Part shown: positions 1 to 6,678 of the stretch, in pieces
How the letters are laid out: each line of letters begins with the position of its first letter
How positions within the stretch are numbered: position 1 is the first letter of the stretch
NCBI GenBank assembly: GCA_900553135.1
Contig: USCO01000079.1
Span: 1 to 10,002 of the forward strand
Direction: 5' to 3'
From: an uncultured Eubacteriales bacterium
GTDB taxonomy: Bacteria; Bacillota; Clostridia; Oscillospirales; Oscillospiraceae
Length of the DNA stretch: 10,002 nt
Notes under the pieces: model-generated
Database searches by the model: none
What the model was told of the DNA's origin: nothing
Seen by the model: only the letters and a program-made list of their open reading frames with translations
Position numbers and translations under genes: made by a program

Positions 1-88
1 CGAGGGTACCGGCAAGAGCCTGGACAGCCTGGACCAGATGCAGGACGGTACCATGAACCTGTCCCGCCGCAAGCAGATGAACTATTAA
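1..88 (+). CDS. C-terminal end of an unidentified protein (5' truncated by the window)
   Basis: Reading from base 2, an open frame of 28 codons runs to a TAA at 86-88. It ends in a polar, basic tail (…MNLSRRKQMNY). A strong intrinsic terminator follows 8 bases after the stop, which supports this being the true 3' end of a gene. The remaining peptide is too short and low in landmarks to assign to a family, so no function is offered. It appears to be transcribed separately from the ArsC-like gene downstream. Confidence 0.6.
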   Translation, partial: EGTGKSLDSLDQMQDGTMNLSRRKQMNY

Positions 89-95
89 GCAAAGG

Positions 96-126
96 AAACC
101 CCCGGCTCCCAAGGCCGGGGGTTTTT
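96..126 (+). terminator. Intrinsic terminator after the truncated first gene
   Basis: An 11-bp stem (96-106 with 114-124, AAACCCCCGGC arm) has a 7-base loop, and its 3' arm runs into a T tract at 122-126. It lies between the stop at 88 and the next start at 145, so it separates the first gene from the ArsC-like gene. The T tract is short, and part of it is inside the stem. Confidence 0.85.
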
Positions 127-144
127 GACAGAAAGGAACAAAAG

Positions 145-492
145 ATGGTTTTTGTATGTTATGACAAGTGTTCCACCTGCCGCAAGGCCCGCCAGTGGCT
201 GGAGGAGCGGGGCGCGTCCTTCACGGTGCGGGACATCAAGGGGGACAACCCCAACCGGGAGGAGCTGGAGGCCTGGTACCGGAAAAGCGGGCTCCCCCTG
301 AAGAAATTCTTCAATACCTCCGGCCTTTTGTACAAAAGCATGGGGCTGAAGGACCGTCTGCCCGCTATGAGCGAGGCCGAGCAGCTGGACCTTTTGGCCC
401 AGGACGGAATGCTGGTGAAGCGGCCCCTGGTGGTGGGGGATGACTTCGTTCTGGTGGGCTTCAAGGCCCAGGATTGGGAGAAGTACCTGTAA
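145..492 (+). CDS. ArsC/Spx-family thioredoxin-fold protein (YffB-like)
   Basis: This 115-residue protein has the size and layout of the ArsC/Spx/YffB family. An N-terminal thioredoxin-like strand leads to a CxxC motif (Cys9-Ser-Thr-Cys12) followed by RKA and a helix. The C-terminal part reads DGMLVKRPLVV (about residues 87-97) and then VLVGFKAQDWE, typical of the family. Members are either thiol reductases, arsenate-reductase-like proteins, or, for Spx and MgsR, RNA-polymerase-binding regulators of disulfide stress. The pattern is closest to the poorly characterised YffB-like branch, so neither arsenate reduction nor Spx activity is claimed. The start is supported by AAAGGA at 132-137. No ars genes are nearby, and the gene is bracketed by terminators, so it is probably monocistronic. 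No promoter was resolved; it may lie in the short gap after the upstream terminator. Confidence 0.88.
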   Translation: MVFVCYDKCSTCRKARQWLEERGASFTVRDIKGDNPNREELEAWYRKSGLPLKKFFNTSGLLYKSMGLKDRLPAMSEAEQLDLLAQDGMLVKRPLVVGDDFVLVGFKAQDWEKYL

Positions 493-504
493 TAAACAAC
501 AAAG

Positions 505-547
505 ATACAAAAGAAGGCAGCCGAAAATCGGCTGCCTCTTTTTGTAT
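505..547. terminator. Bidirectional intrinsic terminator downstream of the ArsC-like gene
   Basis: A perfect 10-bp stem (AGGCAGCCGA at 515-524 with TCGGCTGCCT at 528-537) closes an AAA loop. It is followed by CTTTTTG, and the A-rich left flank (ATACAAAA, 505-512) pairs with TTTTGTAT (540-547). Because both flanks carry A/T tracts, it can act on either strand. It terminates the ArsC-like gene on the plus strand and is the first convincing terminator that a minus-strand lysR transcript ending at 809 would meet. Confidence 0.85.
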
Positions 548-724
548 TTTAGGAAAAATGTTGGGATAATTTCAAAAATAGACCCGCTGCCCCTGAAAAA
601 ACGGGGGAGAAAAAGACGAAAACCATGAAAAATCAAGAGAAAGTTTTTTGCAAAAAGCCGGTACGCTATGAATAGAATTCATGAAAAAAGAATATATATA
701 CAAGTCAAAATTTTTGAAGTTGCC

Positions 725-746
725 TATTCCCTTTTGCCTGGGAATA
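725..746. repeat. Perfect 7-bp inverted repeat, possible operator or RNA hairpin
   Basis: TATTCCC at 725-731 and GGGAATA at 740-746 are exact inverted copies separated by 8 bases. The repeat abuts the extended -10 element at 747-755, covering the -35 region. As DNA it could be an operator; as RNA on either strand it would form a 7-bp hairpin. There is no T tract on either side, so it is not a good terminator for lysR. Confidence 0.5.
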
Positions 747-755
747 TGGTATGAT
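747..755 (+). promoter_or_regulatory. Orphan extended -10 promoter candidate
   Basis: TGGTATGAT at 747-755 matches the extended -10 pattern TGn-TATGAT, five of six at the hexamer. No good -35 is present at 16-18 bp, which extended -10 promoters can tolerate. A transcript would start near 762 and run into the 3' end of the opposing lysR gene. No downstream protein gene explains it. A chance match in AT-rich DNA is a real alternative. Confidence 0.35.
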
Positions 756-808
756 TAACTAGCGAGAGGGAGATATCTAAGGTAACTTCTGTGCATAACG
801 AACAATCC

Positions 809-1696
809 TTATCCCTCTTTCCGGGACATGTTCCTGGCCCAGCGCTTGGCGTGCTCCACAAAAAGCCGGGTAATGGTGGAGGGGGGAACATCCTTTTTCA
901 CCGCAATTCCGATATCCCGAACTTGCGGGATGTCAAAAGTTTTGGCTACGATCTGGTAGCGGTTGGGGTAGAGCATCAGCTCATGAACGACACTGATGCC
1001 CAATCCGCACTCCACCATAGACAGGATGGCGTAGTCGTTGCTGACCTCGTAGCGGATGTTGGGCTTCTGCTGGAGATGCTCCAGGAACTTGGTGATCTCG
1101 TGGTCCTGCTCCTCTTTCAAATTAATGAAGTCCTCGCTGGACAGCCGGTCCACCGGATAGTTGGGGGCGTCGGCCAGGGGATGGTCCTTGGGCAGGATGG
1201 CCACCAGGGTGTCCTGCAGCAGGAAGGAGGCGTCCAGGTCGTTGGCGGCGGGCAGGCAGACAAAGCCGCAGTCCACCAGCCCCCGGCGCAGCCAGGAGGA
1301 GATCTGATTGTATTCTCCGTTGATCAGCTGAAAATCAATGTGGGGATAGATCTCGTGGAAGGACTTGATGATCTGGGGCAGGCAGCCGCTGGAGATACTG
1401 GAGAAGGCGCCCACCCGGATGGAACCGGAACTGAGGCCGTGGATCTCCGAGATGGCGTAGTTCAGATCCTCATAATCCTTGCAGATGGCTTGAAGCTTGG
1501 GAAGCAGCATCAGTCCCTCAGAGCTGATTTCAATGCCCGAGCGGTTGCGGGTGAGCAGCTTGACGCCCCAGGAATCCTCCAGGTCGGCGATCATGCGGCT
1601 GATGGCGGACTGGGTGTAACCCAGCTGGGCAGCGGCGTGGGTGATGCTCCCCGTTTCGATGGTTTTCAGATAGGCAATGTACTTTCGAATGCTCAT
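809..1696 (-). CDS. LysR-type transcriptional regulator divergent from the arg cluster
   Basis: This 295-residue protein has the standard LysR layout. A winged helix-turn-helix lies at about residues 5-60 (ITHAAAQLGYTQSAISRM, 18-35), then a linker helix, then a two-lobed periplasmic-binding-like effector domain from about residue 91 (SIRVGAFSSISSGCLPQII) to the C-terminus. The ATG at 1694-1696 gives the usual LysR N-terminus and is preferred. A GTG two codons upstream, at 1700-1702, is also possible, since the AAGGAG site is 10 bases from the ATG but only 4 from the GTG. A possible minus-strand -10, TAGAAT (1743-1738), lacks a good -35. It is divergent from argC across 231 bp, the usual position of a LysR regulator and its target. 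The effector is unknown; ornithine, arginine or a related amino acid is an inference from the neighbours. Residues 149-180 (PAANDLDASFLLQDTL onward) look ordinary for the fold. Confidence 0.93.
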   Translation of the reverse strand: MSIRKYIAYLKTIETGSITHAAAQLGYTQSAISRMIADLEDSWGVKLLTRNRSGIEISSEGLMLLPKLQAICKDYEDLNYAISEIHGLSSGSIRVGAFSSISSGCLPQIIKSFHEIYPHIDFQLINGEYNQISSWLRRGLVDCGFVCLPAANDLDASFLLQDTLVAILPKDHPLADAPNYPVDRLSSEDFINLKEEQDHEITKFLEHLQQKPNIRYEVSNDYAILSMVECGLGISVVHELMLYPNRYQIVAKTFDIPQVRDIGIAVKKDVPPSTITRLFVEHAKRWARNMSRKEG

Positions 1697-1737
1697 GTGC
1701 ACGGTGCTCCTTATGTTTCTTTGTTTGGTATCACATT

Positions 1738-1752
1738 ATTCTAAAACGGAAT
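1738..1752. promoter_or_regulatory. LysR-type (T-N11-A) binding site candidate
   Basis: ATTC at 1738-1741 and GAAT at 1749-1752 form a perfect interrupted dyad with a 7-bp centre (ATTC-N7-GAAT). It contains T1739-N11-A1751, the classical LysR-family box. Its centre (1745) lies about 65 bases before the argC start site predicted from the TATAAT below, the usual place of the LysR recognition site. It also covers the putative lysR -10, as expected for autorepression. A second overlapping dyad, TTCT-N11-AGAA, spans 1739-1757. This assignment rests on pattern and position only. Confidence 0.55.
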
Positions 1753-1774
1753 GAGAAGCAGAAAAAATAATTTC

Positions 1775-1803
1775 TTGTATATTCTGCCTAGTAATTATAT
1801 AAT
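1775..1803 (+). promoter_or_regulatory. Sigma-A-type promoter of the argCJBD cluster
   Basis: A perfect -10 hexamer TATAAT at 1798-1803 lies 17 bp downstream of TTGTAT at 1775-1780, which matches four of six bases of TTGACA. Transcription would start near 1810, leaving a leader of about 118 bases before the argC start. The weak -35 fits an activator-dependent promoter. A 6-bp inverted repeat (ATAATT 1767-1772, AATTAT 1793-1798) flanks the -35, and CTCAAT (1805-1810) with ATTGAG (1833-1838) spans the start site; either could be an additional protein site. Confidence 0.7.
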
Positions 1804-1927
1804 ACTCAATAGGAAAATTCAACAGAATCAATATTGAGCATTCATAAAATTTTTTAAATGCCAATAAAGATTGCGAGAATGGAATCCTGGGAGTGAAGTT
1901 TCATAACTAAAAAGGAGGAAAAGTGTC

Positions 1928-3001
1928 ATGATTCGTTTTTCTATTTGCGGTGCTGCCAGCTATGCCTGTGGTGAATTGCTGCGTATGATGGTGCACCATC
2001 CCGAGACACAGGTTGCCCATCTGGCCGATAGCTTCGCCGCCGGCCGGAAGATCCAGGATGAGCACGCTGCTCTGATGGGCTTCTATGACCAGGAGATCCT
2101 CCCCCTCAATGATGAGACTCTGGACATGATCGTGAAGGACAGCGACGTGGTCTTCACCGCCGTTGACGCCGGCACCGTGTGCGGCATCGCCGAGAAGGTT
2201 CTGGCCGCCGGCAAGAAGTTCATCGACTTCGGCGCCGACATCCGCTTCCGGGACGCCAAGACCTGGGAGAAGTGGTATCACCTGGAGCACCCCAACTATG
2301 AGATGACCAAGGAGGCCGTCTACTGCATCCCCGAGATCCAGCGCGACCTGGCCAAGGGCAAGAGCCTCATCTCCAACCCCGGCTGCTATCCCACCGCCAC
2401 CACTCTGGGCCTGTACCCCGTGCTGAAGGAAGGCCTGGTGGTTGAGAATACCATCATCGTGGACGCTAAGAGCGGCTACACCGGCGCCGGCCGTCGTCCC
2501 GCTCCCAACAAGCTGCTCACCGAGGCCACCAATAACTTCTGCGCTTACGCTCTGGGCGGCTCTCACCGCCACACCCCCGAGATCGAGCAGAACATCGCTT
2601 ACATCCAGGGCAGAGATCTGATGAAGCCCGAGACCTGGCAGTTCATCAACTTCCAGCCCCACCTGACTCCCCAGATCCGCGGCATCGAGGTCACCATCTA
2701 TGCCACCCTGAACAAGGACTTCACCAACGACGAGCTCTTTGACCTGTATCAGAACTACTACAAGGATGAGCCCTTCGTGCGCGTGTTCCCCGCCAGCAAG
2801 CCCGCTCAGACCAAGTGGACTGCCGGCACCAACATGTGCTGCATGACTCCCACCTATGACGCCCGCACCAAGCGCCTGCTGGTCAGCTCCGTCATCGACA
2901 ACATCGGCAAGGGCGCCGCTGGTCAGGCGATTCAGAACATGAACATCATCTTCGATCTGCCTGAGACCACCGGCCTGCTGATTCCCCCCATGTATCCCTG
3001 A
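1928..3001 (+). CDS. argC: N-acetyl-gamma-glutamyl-phosphate reductase (ArgC)
   Basis: This enzyme reduces N-acetylglutamyl phosphate to N-acetylglutamate semialdehyde with NADPH, the third step of ornithine synthesis, in the cytoplasm. At 357 residues it is a slightly long member of the family. The catalytic cysteine is Cys153 in SNPGCYPTAT (149-158). Other family landmarks are DAKSGYTGAGR (179-189), HRHTPEIEQ (213-221, with the likely acid/base His), PQIRGIEVTIYA (248-259) and DNIGKGAAGQAIQNMN (324-339). The N-terminal nucleotide-binding loop reads GAASYACGEL (8-17) where most ArgC proteins have GASGYTGxEL, so two of the usual glycines are Ser and Cys. The start is fixed by AAAGGAGG at 1911-1918, 9 bases upstream. 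It is the first gene of the cluster, and argJ begins 43 bases after its stop. Confidence 0.95.
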   Translation: MIRFSICGAASYACGELLRMMVHHPETQVAHLADSFAAGRKIQDEHAALMGFYDQEILPLNDETLDMIVKDSDVVFTAVDAGTVCGIAEKVLAAGKKFIDFGADIRFRDAKTWEKWYHLEHPNYEMTKEAVYCIPEIQRDLAKGKSLISNPGCYPTATTLGLYPVLKEGLVVENTIIVDAKSGYTGAGRRPAPNKLLTEATNNFCAYALGGSHRHTPEIEQNIAYIQGRDLMKPETWQFINFQPHLTPQIRGIEVTIYATLNKDFTNDELFDLYQNYYKDEPFVRVFPASKPAQTKWTAGTNMCCMTPTYDARTKRLLVSSVIDNIGKGAAGQAIQNMNIIFDLPETTGLLIPPMYP

Positions 3002-3044
3002 TTGACGGGAAACAACCTGATGACGGAAGAAAGGAAGGATACCT

Positions 3045-4268
3045 ATGGCTTATAAACTGATCGAGGGCGGCGGCGTCACCACTCCCAAGGGCTTTTTGGC
3101 CGGTGCCTGCTATGTAGGCGTGAAGAGCCGCAAGACTGAGAAGCCCGACGTTGCTATGATTTATTCTGAGCATCCCGCCTCCTGCGCGGCCATGTTCACC
3201 ACCAATAAATTCTGCGCGGCCCCCGTTATCCTGGACCGCGAGATCCTGAAGAAGGGCAAGGCCCGCGCCGTGGTCATCAACAGCGGCAACGCCAACGCCG
3301 CCACCGGCGAGCAGGGCCTGAAGAACGCCAAGCTGGTTGAGACCGAGGCGGAGAAGCTGCTGGGCCTGGGCGAGGACGAGGTCTTCGTCTGCTCCACCGG
3401 CGTCATCGGTCAGCAGCTGCCCGTGGAGAAGGTGCTGGAGGGCGTGCGCCGCATCGCCCCCGACATGAGCGCCGACAAGGGCTCTGAGGCCGCTTGGGCC
3501 ATCATGACCACCGACCTGGTCCGCAAGGAGACCGCTCTGGAGCTGGAGCTGTCCGGCGGTACCGTTCGCATCGGCGCCTGCGCCAAGGGCTCCGGTATGA
3601 TCCACCCCAACATGGCTACCATGCTGGCTTACATCACCACCGACGCCAAGGTGGAGGCCGCTGTGGTCCAGGAGATGCTGAAGAAGAGCACCGACAAGAG
3701 CTTCAACATGATGACCGTGGACGGTGACACCAGCACCAACGACTCCCTGTTCCTGCTGGCCAACGGCGCTTCCGGCGTGGCCGTGGAGACTGAGGAAGAC
3801 AAGGCCGCCTTTGCCGCCGCTCTGGACGACATCTGCATGGATATGGCCCGCCGCATCGCCTCCGACGGCGAGGGCGCGACCCACCTCATCATCGTAGAGG
3901 CCGGCGGTCTGCCCACCGAGAAGGACGCCAAGATGGTGGCCCGTTCCATCGCTGGTTCCACCCTGTTCAAGGCCGCCGTCTTCGGTAAGGACGCCAACTG
4001 GGGCCGCATCATGGCCGCTGCCGGTTACTCCGGCGCCGACGTGGACCCCACCAAGGCCGACTGCATCCTGAAGAGCGCCGCCGGCGAGGTGGTGGTCATG
4101 GAGAACGGCTTCGGCACCGACTTCAGCGAGGAGCTGGCCAAGAAGGTGCTCACCGAGCATGACATCACCGTCATCGTGAACTTCCACAGCGGCGACGGCC
4201 AGGCTACCGCTTTCGGCTGCGACCTGACCTACGATTACGTGAAGATCAACGGCGACTACCGTTCTTAA
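3045..4268 (+). CDS. argJ: Bifunctional ornithine acetyltransferase / N-acetylglutamate synthase (ArgJ)
   Basis: ArgJ moves the acetyl group from N-acetylornithine to glutamate, producing L-ornithine and N-acetylglutamate. Bifunctional members can also use acetyl-CoA to start the cycle. The 407-residue length is normal. The self-cleavage site is in HPNMATMLAYITTDA (187-201), with Thr192 as the new N-terminal nucleophile of the beta chain. STGVIG (117-122) supplies the oxyanion hole, and KGSGMIHP (181-188), VDGDTSTND (225-233) and the C-terminal YVKINGDYRS are all conserved. Whether it is mono- or bifunctional cannot be decided by eye; the absence of a separate argA in the cluster fits bifunctional. 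AAGGAAGG at 3031-3038 is 6 bases from the ATG. All arginine codons that I checked are CGC or CGT, suggesting high expression. argB follows after 15 bases. Confidence 0.96.
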   Translation: MAYKLIEGGGVTTPKGFLAGACYVGVKSRKTEKPDVAMIYSEHPASCAAMFTTNKFCAAPVILDREILKKGKARAVVINSGNANAATGEQGLKNAKLVETEAEKLLGLGEDEVFVCSTGVIGQQLPVEKVLEGVRRIAPDMSADKGSEAAWAIMTTDLVRKETALELELSGGTVRIGACAKGSGMIHPNMATMLAYITTDAKVEAAVVQEMLKKSTDKSFNMMTVDGDTSTNDSLFLLANGASGVAVETEEDKAAFAAALDDICMDMARRIASDGEGATHLIIVEAGGLPTEKDAKMVARSIAGSTLFKAAVFGKDANWGRIMAAAGYSGADVDPTKADCILKSAAGEVVVMENGFGTDFSEELAKKVLTEHDITVIVNFHSGDGQATAFGCDLTYDYVKINGDYRS

Positions 4269-4283
4269 GAAGGAGGGCGTGCT

Positions 4284-5162
4284 GTGAACGACGTAGCAAA
4301 CAAGGTTGCCACTTTGATGGAGGCCATGCCCTACCTGAAGAAGTACGCCGGCAAAGTCATTGTCATCAAGTATGGCGGAAACGCCATGATCAACGAGGAG
4401 CTCAAGGCCGCCGTCCTCCAGGACGTGGTCATGCTGAAGCTCCTGGGCATGAAGCCCGTGCTCAGTCACGGCGGCGGCCCCGGCATCAACAAGATGCTGG
4501 AGAAGCTGGATATCCCCGTGCAGTTCATCAACGGCCTGCGCTACACCTCCGCGGACATCATCCACGTGGTGGAGGCGGTGCTCATCGGCCAGGTGAACAG
4601 CGAGCTGGTGGGCCGGATCAACGCCATCGGCGGCGAGGCCGTGGGCCTGTCCGGTATCAGTGCCAACATCTATAAGTGCGTGCAGCGCAGCGAAGAGCTG
4701 GGCTTTGTGGGCGACATTGTGGAAGTGAACGCCGCCCCTGTGCAGGCCATGCTGGACGCCGGCTACATCCCCGTGGTTGCCCCCGTGGGCACCGACGGAA
4801 ACGGCCAGAGCTTCAACATCAACGGCGATACCGCCGCCGGTAAGCTGGCCAGCGCTCTGGGCGCTGAGAAGCTGATGCTCCTCACCGACATCGAGGGCCT
4901 GTGCAACGATATCAAGCTCCGCGACGTCATCAGCTACCTGAACATCGCCGATGTCCAGGGCCTGAAGGACCAGGGCACCATCGCCGGGGGCATGATCCCC
5001 AAGGTGGACTGCTGTGTCCAGGCCATTGAGGAGGGCGTGACCAACGTCCACATCATCGACGGCAGAAAGCCCCACAGCATCCTGTACGAAGCCTTTACCG
5101 ACGAGGGCATCGGCACCACTGTGGGCAAGGACCAGCCCAGCGTGGGCATTAAGTGGAAATGA
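4284..5162 (+). CDS. argB: N-acetylglutamate kinase (ArgB), arginine-sensitive type
   Basis: This kinase phosphorylates N-acetylglutamate with ATP, the controlled step of the cyclic pathway. Of 292 residues, the amino-acid-kinase core shows VIKYGGNAM (27-35, Lys29), the HGGGPGIN loop (62-69), RYTSADIIHVVE (86-97), the nucleotide-site NINGDTAAGKLA (178-189) and AGGMIPKV (234-241). An extra N-terminal helix (ATLMEAMPYLKKYAGK, 9-24) and the C-terminal HSILYEAFTDEGIGT (264-278) are features known from hexameric, arginine-inhibited kinases and missing from the E. coli enzyme. Feedback inhibition by arginine is therefore likely, as an inference. The start is GTG, chosen because AAGGAGG at 4270-4276 lies 7 bases upstream and the protein begins right before the regulatory helix. 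Codon use is somewhat less biased than in argJ and argD, with some CGG and AGA. Confidence 0.96.
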   Translation: MNDVANKVATLMEAMPYLKKYAGKVIVIKYGGNAMINEELKAAVLQDVVMLKLLGMKPVLSHGGGPGINKMLEKLDIPVQFINGLRYTSADIIHVVEAVLIGQVNSELVGRINAIGGEAVGLSGISANIYKCVQRSEELGFVGDIVEVNAAPVQAMLDAGYIPVVAPVGTDGNGQSFNINGDTAAGKLASALGAEKLMLLTDIEGLCNDIKLRDVISYLNIADVQGLKDQGTIAGGMIPKVDCCVQAIEEGVTNVHIIDGRKPHSILYEAFTDEGIGTTVGKDQPSVGIKWK

Positions 5163-5168
5163 TCATTT

Positions 5169-5212
5169 TCCGGACCCCCTCCGCGGGAGGCACCCCTCCC
5201 CGGAGGGCCGGA
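5169..5212 (+). other. GC-rich three-way-junction RNA structure between argB and argD
   Basis: TCCGG (5169-5173) pairs with CCGGA (5208-5212), enclosing two hairpins: CCTCC-gcg-GGAGG (5178-5190) and CCCTC-N4-GAGGG (5194-5207). There is no T tract, so this is not a terminator. The CCTCC arms are complementary to the argD ribosome site AAAGGAGG (5224-5231), so alternative pairing could mask it. The functional role is unproven; it may only stabilise or separate the argB and argD messages. Confidence 0.4.
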
Positions 5213-5240
5213 GCAAATCAATAAAAGGAGGACTCTTCCC

Positions 5241-6464
<1,224 letters not shown>

Positions 6465-6507
6465 TCCCAGAATCAAGCAAGTCATTCATACACACATTGG
6501 GGCGAGA

Positions 6508-6535
6508 TCTGGGCGCGCCATTGGGCGCGCCCAGA
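6508..6535. repeat. Perfect 12-bp stem-loop between argD and the antiporter gene
   Basis: TCTGGGCGCGCC (6508-6519) and GGCGCGCCCAGA (6524-6535) are exact inverted copies around an ATTG loop. The following bases, CTTGCACCCGG, contain no T tract, so it is not a standard intrinsic terminator on either strand. It could protect or define the 3' end of an argCJBD message, act as an RNase processing site, or be a remnant of a terminator. It is the strongest hairpin inside the presumed operon. Confidence 0.65.
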
Positions 6536-6570
6536 CTTGCACCCGGCGCTTTGTGTTGTAAATGTGAGAG

Positions 6571-6580
6571 GGAGGAGGTG
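6571..6580 (+). promoter_or_regulatory. Strong Shine-Dalgarno-like sequence with no properly spaced start codon
   Basis: GGAGGAGGTG is close to the full anti-16S complement, yet no ATG, GTG or TTG follows at normal spacing; the overlapping GTG is at zero spacing and would encode only 15 residues. The antiporter start is about 100 bases further on. It may be an unpaired anti-SD-binding or structural element of the leader, or mark a lost short gene. Confidence 0.25.
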
Positions 6581-6678
6581 CGGAGCGGTACCGGACTTAC
6601 AAGTCGAACAGGAATCCAACGCTGAATCAAAAAATGCATTTTATGCAAAGTAATGAAAGAAAGGTTGGTAACAGTCCT

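Larger units (their letters stand above)
548..808. other. Gene-free, AT-rich, palindrome-dense intergenic region
   Basis: No credible protein-coding gene was found between the ArsC-like terminator and the 3' end of lysR. The stretch is much more AT-rich than the surrounding genes. It holds four perfect inverted repeats: TTTTTGCAAAAA (645-656), ATGAAT-aga-ATTCAT (668-682), TCAAAA-t-TTTTGA (705-717) and TATTCCC-N8-GGGAATA (725-746). An extended -10 promoter-like sequence follows directly at 747-755. The arrangement resembles a regulated promoter, but nothing recognisable is transcribed from it in the plus direction apart from the antisense of lysR. Confidence 0.55.

Noticed and set aside
145..492. 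Naming the small thiol protein arsenate reductase or Spx
   Set aside because: The family signature is clear, but arsenate-specific context and Spx-specific features are not evident, so only the family name is given.
791..1744. A 317-codon plus-strand open frame exactly opposite lysR, starting at a GTG
   Set aside because: Composition is glycine/valine/histidine-rich and shows no domain. Long antisense frames are common opposite GC-biased genes here, whereas the minus-strand product is a clear LysR regulator.
1858..1896. A 12-codon upstream frame (MPIKIARMESWE) in the argC leader, considered as an arginine-sensing leader peptide
   Set aside because: There is no ribosome site before its ATG, only one arginine codon, and no terminator or anti-terminator pair after it.
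2946..5075. A 709-codon minus-strand open frame opposite argJ and argB
   Set aside because: It is the antisense shadow of two unmistakable enzymes, with low-complexity His/Gly/Ala/Leu composition.
6508..6535. Hairpin considered as an intrinsic terminator ending the argCJBD transcript
   Set aside because: No T tract follows on either strand, so it is reported as a stem-loop of unknown role instead.
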